DNA of 64,000 bases, taken from positions 2,501 to 66,500 of the forward strand of contig CM076148.1 in NCBI GenBank assembly GCA_038025085.1. The letters are read 5' to 3'. This document shows, piece after piece, positions 37,101 to 50,980 of this stretch (positions are counted from its first letter, which is position 1; each line of letters begins with the position of its first letter). The DNA is from Tetragonia tetragonoides. Lineage: Eukaryota; Streptophyta; Magnoliopsida; Caryophyllales; Aizoaceae. Made by a program: the position numbers and the translations under genes. Under the pieces are notes generated by a model. That model ran no database searches and had not been told where the DNA came from. It saw only the letters and a list, made by a program, of their open reading frames with translations.

Positions 37101-40100
37101 CAATGAAAATGGTGCCTTCTCTCGCGAGTTGTAATCCGCGACTCGGCAACTCCTTATCTGTAAGGATTCATAGGGTACCACAAGAATTAAAGCTGCTTAT
37201 TTTGTCGATCTGTATGACCCTGCAAAATTTTAGGCCAATCGGATAAAAAAGTAAAATCATGAATAGGGCGCCTTGTCTCACGAGCTGTAATCCGAGACGA
37301 GGTAACTACTTACTCGTTGGGATTCATACGGTACGACAAGAATTAAAGTTGCTTATTTTGTCGATTTATATGAACCTGCAAAATTTTAGTCCAATCGGAT
37401 GAAAAACTAAAATCCATGAATAGGGCGCCTTGTCTCGCGAGCTGTAATCCGAGACGCGGCAACTCCTTACTCGTAGGGATTGATAGGGTATCACACGAAT
37501 TAAAGTTGCTTATTTTATCAATTTATATGACGCTGAAAAATTTTAGGCCAATCGGATGAACAACTAAAATCCATGAATAGGGCGCCTTCACTCGCGAGCT
37601 GTAAAGCGAGAAGCGTCAACTCCTTACTCGTTGGAATTCATACAGTACCACAACAATTGAAGTTGTTTTTTTGTCGATTTATATGACCCTCAAAATTTTA
37701 GGCCAATCAGATAACAAACTAAAATCCATGAAAAGGGCGCTTTCTGTCCCGAGCTGTACTCCGAAACTCGGCAACTCCTTATCTGTAGGGATTCATATGG
37801 TACCACAAAGAATTAAAGTTTCTTATTTTGTCGATTTTTATTACCCTACAAAAGTTTAGGCCAATCGGATGAAAAACTAAAATCCATGAAAAGGGCGCCT
37901 TCTCTCGCGAGTTGTAATCCGAGACGCGACAACTCCTTACTCGTTGGGATTCATAGCGTACCACAAGAATTAAAGTTGCTTATTTTGCGATTTATATGAC
38001 CCTGCATAATTTTAGGCCAATCGGATGAAAAACTAAAATGCTTGAATAGGGCGCCTTCCCTCGCGAGCTGTAATCCGAGACTCAGCAACTCATAGTCTGT
38101 AGGGATTAATAGGGTACCACAAGAATTAAAGTTGCTTATTTTGTCGATTTATAGGACCTTGCAAACTTTTAGGCTAATCGGATGAAAAACTAAAATCCAT
38201 GAATAGGGCGCTTTCTCTCGCGAGCTGTAAAGCGAGACGCGACAACTCCTTATCTGTAGGGATTCATAGGGTACCACAAGAATTAAAGTTGCTTATTTTC
38301 TCGATTTACATGACCCTGTAAAATTTTAGGCCAATCGTATAACAAACTAAAATCCATGAATAGGGCGCCTTCTATCGCGAGCTGTACTCCGTGACCCGAC
38401 AACTCTTTACTCGTTGGGATTCATAGGGTACCACAAGAATTAAAGTTGCTTATTTTCTCGATTTGTATGTCCCTGTAAAATTTTAGGCGAATCGGAGGAA
38501 AAACTAAAACCATGAATAGGGCGCCTTCTCTCGCGAGCTGTAATCCTTGACACGACAACTCCTTACTCGTTGGGATTCATAGGGTACCACAAGAACTAAA
38601 GTTGCTTATTTTTCCGTTTTATATGACCTTGCAAAATTTTAGGCCAATCGGATAAAAAACTAAAATCCATGTATAGGGTGCCTTCGTTCGCGAGCTGTAA
38701 AGCGAGACGCGATAACTCCTTACTCGTTGGGATTCATATGGTACCACAAGAATTAAAGTTGCTTATTTTGTCGATTTACATGCCCCTGCAAAATTTTAGG
38801 CCAATCGGATGAAAAACTAAAATCTATGAATATGGTGCCTTCTCTCGCGAGCTGTAATCCGAGACCAAGCAACTCCTTATCTGTAGGGATTGTTAGGGTA
38901 CCACAAGAATTCAAGTTGCTTATTTTGTCGATTTATAGGACCTTGCGTTATTTTAGGCCAATCGGATGAAAAACTAAAATCCATGAATAGGGCGCCTTCT
39001 CTCGCGAGCTCTAAAGCGAGACGCGGCAACTCCTTATTCGTTGGGGTTCATATGGTACCACAAGAATTAAAGTTGTTTATTTTATCGATTTATTTGACCC
39101 TGCAAAATTTTAGGCCAATCGGATGAAAATCTAAAATCCATGTATAGGGCGCCTTCTCTCGCGAGCTGTAAAGCGAGACACGACAACTCCTTACTCGTTG
39201 GGATTCATACGGTACCACAAGAATTAAAGTTGCTTATTTTGTCGATTTATATGACCCTGCAAAATTTTAGGCCAATCGGATGAAACACTAAAATCCATGA
39301 AAAGGGCGCCTTCTCTCGCGAGTTATAATCCGCGACTCGGCAACTCCTTATCTGTAAGAATTCTAAGGGTACAACAAGAATTAAAGTTGCTTATTTTGTC
39401 GATCTGTATAACCCTGCAAAATTTTAGGCCAATCGGATAAAAAAGTAAAATCATGAATAGGGCGCCTTGTCTCGCGAGCTGTAATCCGAGACGAGGTAAC
39501 TACTTACTCGTTGGGATTCATACGGTACGACAACAATTAAAGTTGCTTATTTTGTCAATTTATATGATCCTGCAAAATTTTAGGCCAATCGGATGAAAAA
39601 CTAAAATCCATGAATAACACACCTCCTATCGCGAGCTGTAAAACTAGACTAGACAACTCGTTATCTGTAAGGATTCATAGGGTACCATAAGAATTAAAGT
39701 TGCTTATTTTGTCAATTTATATGACCCTGCAAAATTTTAGGCCAATCGGATGAAAAACTAAAATCCATGAATAAGGCGCCTTTTCTCGCGAGTTGTAATC
39801 CGAGACGCGTCAACTCCTTACTCGTTGGGATTCATAGGGTACCACACGAATTAAAGTTGCTTATTTTATCAATTTATATGACCCTGAAAAATTTTAAGCC
39901 AATCGGATGAAAAAATAAAATCCATGAATAGGGCGCCTTCACTCGCGAGCTGTAAAGCGAGACGCGTCAACTCCTTACTCGTTTGAATTCATACAGTACC
40001 ACAATATCTAAAGTTGCTTATTTTGTCGATTTATATGACCCTACAAAATTTTAGGCCAATCGGATAACGAACTAAAATCCATGAAACGGGCGCTTTCTCT

Positions 40101-41066
40101 CGCGAGCTGTACTCCGAAACTCGACAACTCCTTATCTGTAGGGATTCATAGGGTACCACAAAGAATTAAAGTTTCTTATTTTGTCGATTTTTATGACCCT
40201 ACAAAAGTTTAGGCCAATCGGATGAAAATCTAAAATCCATGAATAGGGCGCCTTCTCTCGCGAGTTATTATCCGAGACGCGACAACTCCTTACTCGTTGG
40301 GATTCATAGCGTACCACAAGAATTAAAGATGCTTATTTTGCGATTTATTTGACCCTGCATAATTTTAGGCCAATCGGATGAAAAACTAAAATCCATGAAT
40401 AGGGCGCCTTCTCTCGCGAGCTGTAATCCGAGACTCGGCAACTCATAGTCTGTAGGGATTAATAGGGTACCACAAGAATTAAAGTTGCTTATTTTGTCGA
40501 TTTATACGACTTTGCAAACATTTATGCCAATCGGATGAAAAACTAAAATCCATGAATAGGGCGCTTTCTCTCGCGAGCTGTAAAGCGAGACACGACAACT
40601 CCTTATCTGTAGGGATTCATATGACCCTGTAGAATTAAAGTTGCTTATTTTGTCGATTTATATGACCCTGTAAAATTTTAGGCCAATCGGATAACAAACT
40701 AAAATCCATGAATAGGGCGCCTTCTCTCGCGAGCTGTAATCCGTGACCCGACAACTCTTTAGTCGTTGGGATTCATAGGGCACCACAAGAATTAAAGTTG
40801 CTTATTTTCTCGATTTGTATGACCCTGTAAATTTTTAGGCCAATCGGATGAAAAGCTAAAATCCATGAATAGGGTGCCTTGTCTCGCGAGCTGTAATCCG
40901 AGACGCGGCAACTCCTTACTCGTTGGGATTCATAGGGTACCACAACAATTAAAGTTGCTTATTTTAACGATTTATATGACCCTGCAAAATTTAAGGCCAA
41001 TCGGATGAAAATCTAAAATCCATGAATGGGGCGCCTTCTCTCGCGAGCTGTAATCCGTGACCCTAT
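31200..41066 (-). repeat. Higher-order repeat family marked by CATAGTCTGT
   Basis: The rare monomer variant CAACTCATAGTCTGT, always followed one monomer later by GACCTTGCAAACTTTTAGG or a close variant, occurs at 31210, 36211, 38091 and 40444. Intervals are 5001, 1880 and 2353 bp, close to 32, 12 and 15 monomers. A second marker, TTATTTTGCGATTTAT (one base short), at 36101, 37981 and 40334 shows the same 1880 and 2353 bp intervals. A third, GAGGTAACTACTTACTCG, occurs near 32454, 37299 and 39492. Confidence 0.8.
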
Positions 41067-44000
41067 GATTCCTATGAATCCTTACAGATAAGGATTTGTT
41101 GCGTCTGGTTTTACAGCTCGCGAGAGGAGGCGCGTTATTCATGGATTTTAGTTTTTCATCCGATTGGCCTAAAATTTTGCAGGGTCATATAAATCGATAA
41201 AATAAGCAACTTCAATTCTTGTAGTACCGTAAGAATCCCATCGAGTAAGGAGTTGCCGCGTCTCGCTTTATAGCTCGCGAGAGAAGGCGCCCTATTCATG
41301 GATTTTAGTTTTTCATCCGATTGGCCTGAAACTTTGTAGGGTCATATAAATCGGCAAAATATGCAAGTTTAATTCTTTTGGTACCCTATTAATCCCTACA
41401 GAAAAGGAGTTGCTGGGTCTCGGATTACAGCTCGCGAGACGAGGCGCCCTATTCATGGATTTTAGTAATTTATCCGATTGGCCTAAAATTTTACAGTGTC
41501 ATATAAATTGATAAAATAAGCAATTTTAATTCTTCTGGCACCCTATGAATCCCAACGAGAAAGGAGTTACCGCTTCTCGGAGTACAGCTCGCGAGACAAG
41601 GCGCCCTATTCATGGATTTTTCGTATTTCATCCGATTGGCCTAAAATTTTGGAGGGTCATAAAAATCGACAAAATATGCAACTTTAATTCTTTTTGTACC
41701 CTATTAATCCCTACAGAAAAGGAGTTGCCGGTTCTCGGATTACAGCTCGCGAGAGAGGAGGCGCCCTATTCATGGATTTTAGGCTTTCATCCGATTGGCC
41801 TAAAATTTTGCAGGGTCATATAAATCGTTAAAATAAGCAACTTTAATTCCTGTGGTACCCTATGAATCCTAACCAGTAAGGAGTTGCCGGGTCTCGGATT
41901 ACAGCTCGCGAGATAAGGCGCCCTATTCATGAATTATAGTTTTTCATCCGATTGGCCGAAAATTTTGCAGGGTCTTATAAATCGATAAAATAAGCAACTT
42001 TAATTCTTGTGGTACCCTATGAATCCTTACAGATAAGGAGTTGCCGAGTCGCGGATTACAGCTCGCGAGAGAAGGCGCCCTTTTCATGGATTTTAGTTTT
42101 TCATCCGATTGGCCTAAAAATATGCGTGGTCATATAAATCGACAAAATAAGCAATTTAATTTTTTTGGTACCCTATGAATCCTTATAGATAAGGAGTTGC
42201 CGAGTCCCGAACTACAGCTCGCGAGAGAAGAAGCCCTTTTCATGAATTTTAGTTTTTCATCCGATTAGCCTAAAATTTTGTTGGGTCATATAAATTGATA
42301 AAATAAGAAACTTTAATTCTTGTGGTACCCTATGAATCCCAACGAGTAAGGAGTTTCCGCGTCTCGGATTACAGCTCGCGAGACAAGGCGCCTTCTTCAT
42401 GGATTTTAGTTTTTTATCCGATTTGCCTATAAATTTGCAGCCTCGTCTAAATCGACAAAATAAGCAACTTTAATTGTTGTGGTACCCTATGAATCCTTAC
42501 AGATAAGGAGTTTTCGTGTCTTGTTTTACAGCTCGCGAAAGGAGGCGCGTTTTTCATGGATTTTAGTTTTTCATCCGATTGGCCTAAAATTTTGCAGGAT
42601 CATATAAATCGACAAAATAAGCAACTTTAATTCTTGTGGTACCGTAAGAATCTCAACGAGTAAGGAGTTGTCGCGTCTCGCTTTCGAGCTCGCGAGAGAA
42701 GGCGCCCTATTCATGGATTTTAGTTTTTCATCCGATTGGCCTATAAATTTGTAGCATCGTCTAAATCGGAAAAATAAGCAACTTGAATTCTTGTGGTACC
42801 CTATGAATCCTTACAGATAAGGAGTTGTCGGGTCTTGTTTTACAGCACGCGAGAGGAGGCGAATTTTTCATGGATTTTAGTTTTTAATCCGATTGGCCTA
42901 AAATTTTGCAGGGCCATATAAATCGACAAAATAAGGAACTTTAATTCTTGCAGTATCGTAAGAATCCCAACGAGTAAGGAGTTGTCGCGTCTCGCTTTCG
43001 AGCTCGCGAGAGAAGGCGCCCTATTCATGGATTTTACTTTTTCATCCGATTGGCATAAAATTTTTCAGGGTCATATGAATCGACAAAATAAGCAACTTTT
43101 ATTCTTGTGGTACCCTATTAATCCCTACAGATAAGGAGTTGCTGGGTCTCGGATTACAACTCGCGAGAGAAGGCGCCCTATTCTTGGATTTTATTTTTTC
43201 ATCCAATTGGCCAAAAATTTTGCAGGGTCATATAAATTGATAAAATAAGCAACTTTAATTCTTTTGGTACCCTATGAATCCCAACGAGTAAGGAGTTGAC
43301 AAGTCTCGCTTTACAGCTCGCGAGAGAAGGCGCCCTATACATGGATTTTAGTTTTTCATCCTATTGGCCTAAAACTTTACAAGGTCATATAAATTGACAA
43401 AATAAGCAACTTGAATTCTTGTGGTACCCTATGAATCCCAACGAGTAAGGAGTTGTCGCGTCTCGGATTACAGCTCGCGAGAGAAGGTGGCCTATTCAGG
43501 GATTTTAGTTTTTCATCCGATTGGCCTAAAATTTTGCAAGGTCATATAAATTGAAAAAATAAGCAACTTTAATTCTTGTGGTGCCCTATGAATCCCAACC
43601 ATTAAGGAGTTGCCGAGTCTCGGATTACAGCTCGCGAGAGAAGGCGCCCTATTCATGAATTTTAGTTTTTCATCCGCTTGGCCTAAAATTTTGCAGGGTC
43701 ATATAAATCGAGGAAATAAGCAACTTTAATTCTTTTGGTACCCTATGAATCCCAATGAGTAAGGAGTTGTCGCGTCTTGGATTACAGCTCTCGAGAGAAG
43801 GCGCCCTATTCATGGATTTTGGTTTTTCATCCGATTGGCCTAAGACGTTGCAGGGTCATATAAATCGACAAATTAAGCTAAATTAATTCTTTTGGTACCC
43901 TATGAATCCAAACGAGTAAGGAGTTGCCGAGTCTCGGATTACAGCTCGAGAGAGAAGGCGCCCTATTCATGAATTTTAGTTTTTCATCCGATTGTTCTAA

Positions 44001-47000
44001 AATTTTGAAGCGTCATATAAATCGACAAAATAAGCAATTTTAATTCTTATGGTACCCTATGAATCCTTACAGATAAGGAGTTGCCGGGTCTCTGATTACG
44101 CTCGCGAGAGAAGGCGCCCTTTTCATGGATTTTAGTTTTTCATCCGCTTGGCCTAAAATTTCGCAGGATCATATAAATCCAAAAAATAACCAACTCTAGT
44201 TCTTGTGGTACCCTATGAATCCTTACAGATAAGGAGTGGCTAAGTCTCGATTTACAGCTCGAGAGAGGAGGCGCGATATTATGGATTTTAGTTTTTCAAT
44301 CGATTGGCCTAAAATTTTGCAGGGTCATATAAATCGACAAAATAAACAACTTTAATTCTTGTCGTACACTATGAATCCCAACGAGTAAGGAGTTGCCGGG
44401 TTTCGCTTTACAGCTCGCGAGAGGAGCCGCCCTATTCATAGATTTTCGTTTTTCATCCGATTGGCCTAAAATTTTGCAGGATCAAATAAATCGACAAAAT
44501 AAGCAACTTTAATTCTTGTGGTACCCTATGAATCCCAACGAGTAAGGAGTTGCCGTGTTTTGGATTACAGCTCGCGAGAGAAGGTGCCCTATTCATGGAT
44601 TTTAGTTTTTGTAGAGTCATATAAATCGACAAAATAAGCAACTTTTATTCTTGCGGTACCCTATGAATGCTTACAGATAAGGACTTGCCGCGTCTCGCTT
44701 TACTGCTCGTGAGAGGAGGCGCGCTATTCATGGATTTTAGTTTTTCATCCGATTGGCCTACAATTTTGCAGGGTCATATAAATAGGAAAAATAAGCAACT
44801 TTAATTCGTGTGGTACCCTATGAATCCGAACGAGTAATGAGTTGCCGCGTGTCGCTTTACAGCTCGCGAGAGGAGGCGCCTTATTCATTGAATTTATTTT
44901 TCATCCGATTGGCCTAAAATTTACAGGGTCATATAAATTGACAAAATAAGCAACTTTAATTCTTGTGGTACCCTATGAATCCCAACGAGTAAGGAGTTGT
45001 CGCGTCTTGGATTACAGCTCGCGAGAGAAAACGCCCTATTCATGAATTTTAGTTTTTCATCTGATTGGCCTAAAATTTTGCAGGGTCATATAAATAGACA
45101 AAATAAGAAACTTTAATTCTTGCGGTACCCTTGGAATCCTTACAGATAAGGAGTTGTTGAGTCTCGTATTACAGTTCGCGAGAGATGGCGTTTTCATGGA
45201 TTTTAGTTTTTCATCCGATTGGCCTCAAATTTTGCAGGGTCATCGACAAAATTAGCAACTTTAATTCTTGTGGTACCCTATGAATCCTTACAGATAAGGA
45301 GTTTCCGCGTCTCGCTTTACAACTCGCGAGAGGAGGCGCTATATTCATGGATTTTAGTTTTTCATCCGATTGGCCTAAAATTTTGCAGGGACATGTAAAT
45401 CGACAAAATAAGAAACTATAATTCTTGTGGTACCCTATGAATCCCAACGAGTAAGGAGTTGCCGCGTGTCGCTTTACTGCTCGCGAGAGGTGGCGCCCTA
45501 TTCATGGATTTTAGTTTCTCATCCGATTGGCCTAAAATTTTTTCGGGTAATATAAATCGGAAAAATAAGCAACTTTAATTCGTGTGGTACCCTATGAATA
45601 CCAACGAGTAATGAGTTCCCGCGTATCGCTTTACAGCTCGCGAGAGGAGGCGCCCTATTAATTGATTTTAGTTTTTCATCCGATTTGGCCTAAAATTTTA
45701 CAGGGTCATATAAATTGACAAAATAAGCAACTTTAAATCTTGTGGTACCCTATGAATCCCAATGAGTAAGGAGTTGCCGAGTCTCGGATTAAAGCTCGAG
45801 AGAGAAGGCGCCCTATTCATGAATTTTAATTTTTCATCCGATTGGCCATAAATTTTGCAGGGTCATATAATCGACAAAATAAGCAACTTTAATTCTTGTG
45901 GTACCCTATGAATCCTTACAGATAAGGAGTTGCGGCGTTTGGATAACAGCTCGCGAGACAAGGCGACCTATTCATGGATTTTAGTTTTTCATCAGATTGG
46001 CCTAAACATTTGTAGGGTCATATAAATCGACAAAATAAGCAACTTTAATTCTTGTGGTACCCTATGAATCATTACAGATAAGGAGTTGGCGAGTCTCGCT
46101 TTACAGCTCGCTAAAGGAGGCGCGCTATTCATGGATTTTAGATTTTCATCCGATTGGCCTAATATTTTGCAGGGTCATATAACTCGACAAAATAAGCATC
46201 TTTAGTTCTTGTTGTACCCTATGAATCCTTACAAATAAGGAGTTGCCGCGTCTCGCTTTACAGCTCGAAAGAGGAGGCGCTCTATTCATGGATTTTAGTT
46301 TTTCATCCGATGGGCCTAAAATTTTGCAGGGTCATATAAATCGACAAAACAAGAAACTTTAATTCTTGTGGTACCCTATGAATCCGAACGAGTAAGGAGT
46401 TGCCGAGTCTCGGATTAAAGCTCGAGAGAGAAGGCGCCCTATTCATAAGTTTTAGTTTTTCATTCGATTGGCCTAAAATTTTGCAGGGTCATATAAATCG
46501 ACAAAATAAGCAACTTTAATTCTTGTGGTACCCTGTGAATCTCAAAGAGTAAGGAGTTGCCGCGTCTCGGATTACAGCTCGCTAGAAGGCGCCATATTCA
46601 TGGATTTTAGTTTTTCATCCGATTGGCCTAAAATTTTGCAGTGTCATATAAATCGACAAAATAAGCAACTTTAATTCTTGTGGTACCCTATAAATCCCTA
46701 CAGATAAGGAGTTGCCGAGTCTCTCTTTACAGCTCGCGAGAGAAGGCGCCCCATTCATGGATTTTAGTTTTTCATCCGATTGGCCTAAAGGTTTGCAGGG
46801 TCATATAAATTGGTAAAATAGGCAATTTTAATTCTTGTGGTACACTATGAATCCCTACAGATAAGGAGTTGCCGAGTTTCGTGATTACAGCTCGCGAGAG
46901 AAGGCGCCCTATTCATGGATTTTAGTTTTTCATCCGATTGGCCTAAAATTTTGCAGGGTCATATAAATCGACAAAATGAGCAACTTTAATTCTTGGTGTA

Positions 47001-50000
47001 CCATATGAATCCCAACGAGTAAGGAGTTGTCGGGTCTTGCTTTACAGCTCGCGTGAGAAGCCGCCCTATTCATGGAATTTAGTTTTTCATCTGATTGGCC
47101 TAAAATTTAGTAGGGACATATAAATCGACAAAATAAGCAACTTTAATTCTTGTGGTACCCTATGAATCCTAAGGAGTAAGGAGTTGCCGCGTCTCGGATT
47201 ACAGCTCGCGAGAGAAGGAGCCCCATTCATGGATTTTAGTTTTTCATCCGATTGGCCTAAAATCTTGGAGGGTCATATAAATCGACAAAATAAGTAACTT
47301 TAGTTTTTGTGGTACCCTATGAATCCCTACAAATAAGGAGTAGTCGCGTCTCGGATTACAGATCGCGAGAGAAGGCGGCCTATTCATGGATTTTAGTTTT
47401 TCATCCGAATGGCCTAAAATTTTGCAGGGTCATATAAATCAACAAAATAAGCAACTTTAATTCTTGTGGTACCCTATGAATCCCTAAAGATAAGGAGTTG
47501 TCGCGTCTCTCTTTACAGCTCGCGAGAGAAGGCGCCCCATATATGGAATTTAGTTTTTCATTCGATTGGCCTAAAATTTTTGCAGGGTCATATAAATTGA
47601 CAAAATAAGCATCTTTAATTCTTGAGGTATCGTATGAATCCCAACCTGCAAGGAGTTGTCGGGTCTCGCTTTACAACTCGCGAGAGAAGGCGCCCTATTC
47701 ATGGATTTTCGTTTTTCGTCCGATTGGCCTAAAATATTGGAGGGTCATATAAATCGATAAAATAAGCAACTTTAGTTTTTGTGGTACCCTATGAATCCCA
47801 ACGAGCAAGGAGTTGCCGCGTCTCGGATTGCAGCTCGCGAGAGAAGGCGCCCTATTCATGGATTTTAATTTTCAATCTGATTGGCCTAAAAATTTGCAGG
47901 GTCATATAAATCGATAAAAAAAGAAACTTTAATTCTTGTGGTACCCTATGAATCCCAACGAGTAAGGAGTTGCCGCGTGTCGCTTTACTGCTCGCGATTG
48001 GTGGCGCCCTATTCATGGATTTTAGTTTCTCATCCGATTGGCCTAAAATTTTGTAGGGTAATATAAATCTGAAAAATAAGCAACTTCAATTCGTGTGCTA
48101 CCCTATGAATCCCAACGAGTAATGAGTTGCCGCATGTCGCTTTACAGCTCGCGAGAGGAGGCGCCCTATTCATTGATTTTAGTTTTTCATCCGATTGGCC
48201 TAAAATTTTATAGGGTCATATAAATTGACAAAATAAGCAACTTTAATTCTTGTGGTACTCTATGAATCCCAACGAGTAAGGAGTTGCCGAGTCTCGGATT
48301 AAAGCTCGAGTGCGAAGGCGCCCTATTCATGAATTTTAGTTTTTCATCCTATTGGCCATAAATTTTGCAGGGTCATATAAATCGACAAAATAGGAAACTT
48401 TAATGCTTGTGGTAACCTATGAACCCTTACAGATAAGGAGTTGCGGCGTCTCGGATAACAGCTTGCGAGACAAGGCGCCCAATTCATGGATTTTAGTTTT
48501 TCATCCGATTGGCCTAACAATTTGTAGGGTCATATAAATTGACAAAATAAGCAACTTTAATTCTTGCGGTACCCTATGAATCATTACAGATAAGGAGTTG
48601 CCGAGTCTCGCTTTACAGCTTGCGAGAGGAGGCACGCTATTCATGGATTTTAGATTTTCATCTGATTGGCCAAATATTTTGCAGGGTCATATAACTCGAC
48701 AAAATAAGCATCTTTAATTATTGTTGTACATTATGAATCCTTACAAATAAGGAGTTGCCGCGTCTCGCTTTACAGCTCGCAAGAGGAGGCGCGCTATTCA
48801 TGGATTTTAGTTTTACATCCGATGGGCCTAAAAATTTTCAGGGTCATATAAATCGACAAAATAAGAAACTTTAATTCTTGTGGTACCCTATGAATCCCAA
48901 CGAGTAAGGAGTTGCCGAGTCTCGGATTAAAGCTCGAGAGAGAAGGCGCCCTATTCATAAATTTTAGTTTTTCATCCGATTGGCCTAAAACTTTGCAGGG
49001 TCATATAAATCGACAAAATAAGCAACTTTAATTCTTATGGTACCCTATGAATCCCAATGAGTAAGGAGTTGCCGCGTTTTGGATTACAGCTCGCGAGAGA
49101 AGGCGCCCTATTCATGGATTTTAGTTTTTCATCCGATTGGCCCAAATTTTGCAGGGTCAAATAAATCGATAAAATAAGCAACTTCAATTCTTGTTGTACA
49201 CTATGAATCCCAACGAGTAAGGACTTTAATTCTAGTTTTTCATCCGATTGACATAAAAATTTGTAGGGTCATATAAATAGATAAATTAAGCAACTTTAAT
49301 TCTTGTGGTACCCTATGAATTCTTACAGATAAGGAGTTGTCGCGTCTCGGTTTACAGCTCGTGAAAGGAGGCGCCCTATTCATGGATTTTAGTTTTTCAT
49401 TCGATTGGCATAAAATTTTGCAGAGTCATATAAATCGACAAAATAAGCAACTTTAATGCTTGTGGTACCCTATGAATCCCAACAAGTAAGGAGTTGCTGC
49501 GTCACGGATTACAGCTCGTGAGAAAAGGCGCCCTATTCATGGATTTTAGTTTTCAATCTGATTGGCCTAAAAATTTGTATGGTCATATAAATCGACAAAA
49601 TAAGCAACTTTAATTCTTGTGGTACCCTATGAATCCTTACAGATAAGGAGTTGTCGCGTCTCGGTTTACAGCTCGCGAAAGGAGGAGCCCTAGTCATGGA
49701 TTTTAGTTTTTTATCCGATTGGCATAAACTTTTGCAGGGTCATATAAATCGACAAAATAGGTAACTTTAATTCTTATGGTACCCTATTAATCCCAACAAG
49801 TAAGGAGTTGCCGCGTCTCGGATTACAGCTCGTGAGACAAGGCGCCCTATTCATGGATTTTAGTTTTCAATCTGATTGGCCGAAAAATTTGTAGGGTCAT
49901 ATAAATTGACAAAATAAGAAACTTTAATTCTTGTGGTACCCTATGAATCCCAAAGAGTAAGGAGTTGCCGCGTCTCGGATTACACCTCGCGAGAAGGCGC

Positions 50001-50980
50001 CATATTCATGGATTTTAGTTTTTCATCCGATTGGCCTAAAATTTTGCAGGGTCATCTAAATCGACAAAATAAGCAACTTTAATTCTTGTGGTACCCTATA
50101 AATCCCTACAGATAAGGAGTTGCCGAGTCTCTCTTTACAGCTCGCGAGAGAAGGCGCCCCATTCATGGATTTTAGTTTTTCATCCGATTGGCCTAAAAGT
50201 TTGCAGGGTCATATAAATTGATAAAATAGGCAACATTCATTCTTGTGGTCCCCTATGAATCCCTACAGATAAGGAGTTGTCGGGTCTCGCTTTACAGCTC
50301 GCGTGAGAAGGCGCCCTATTCATGGAATTTAGTTTTTCATCTGATTGGCCTAAAATTTAGTAGGGACATATAAATCGATAAAATAAGCAACTTTAATTCT
50401 TATAGTACCCTATGAATCCTAAGGAGTAAGGAGTTTTCGCGTCTCGGATTGCAGCTCGCGAGAGAAGGCGCCCTATTCATGGAATTTAATTTTTCGTCCG
50501 ATTGGCCTAAACTTTTGCAGGATTATATAAATCGACAAAATAAGAAACATTAATTGTTGTGGTACCCTATGAATCCCAACGAGTAAAGAGTTGTCGCGTC
50601 TCGGATTACAGCTCGCGAGAGGGCGCCATTTTCATGCACTTTAAATTTTCATCTAATTCTTGTGGGGTCATATTAAAGAACAAAATAAGCAACTTTAATT
50701 CTTGTGGTACCCTATGAATCCCAACAGATAAGATGTTGCCGAGTCTCGGATTACCGCTCGCGAGAGAAGGCGCCCTATTCATGGATTTTAGTTTCTCATC
50801 CAATTGGCCTAAAATTTAGCAGGGTCATACAAATCGACAAAATAAGCAACTTTAATTCTTTTGGTACCCTATGAATCTCAACGAGTAAGGAGTTGCCGCG
50901 TCTCAGATTACAGCTCGCAAGAGAAGGCGGCCTATTCATGGATTTTAATTTTTCATCCGATTTGCCTAAAATTTTGCAGG
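41067..50980 (+). repeat. Satellite, forward block 3 (ATAAATCGAC subfamily)
   Basis: Orientation returns to forward at about 41066, where TGTAATCCGTGACCCTATGA passes into TTCCTATGAATCCTTACAG. About 63 monomers follow, mostly carrying ATAAATCGAC. An internal duplication of about 1.1 kb links about 45430-46530 to 47940-49040 at an offset of 2511 bp (16 monomers), marked by GCCGCGTGTCGCTTTACTGC and AATTCGTGTG. Truncated monomers occur near 44608 (about 30 bp lost) and 49223 (large internal loss). No gene is visible. Confidence 0.95.

Larger units (their letters stand above)
9631..41066 (-). repeat. Satellite, long inverted block
   Basis: About 31.4 kb (roughly 200 monomers) of the 157 bp satellite lie on the minus strand relative to the distal block. 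Each unit reads CTCGCGAG, then GGTACC, then CCAATCGG, then CCATGAATAGGGCGCC. The block contains layered higher-order repeats, listed separately. A scrambled partial monomer lies near 23390-23440, where two partial GACCCTRCAAAT segments abut. No non-satellite insertion and no gene were found in this block. Confidence 0.95.

Noticed and set aside
9631..41066. Centromeric satellite
   Set aside because: The monomer length would allow it, but the array directly adjoins the telomere and shows orientation switches and mixed higher-order units, which fits a subtelomeric satellite. A telocentric chromosome cannot be excluded from sequence alone, but nothing here requires it.
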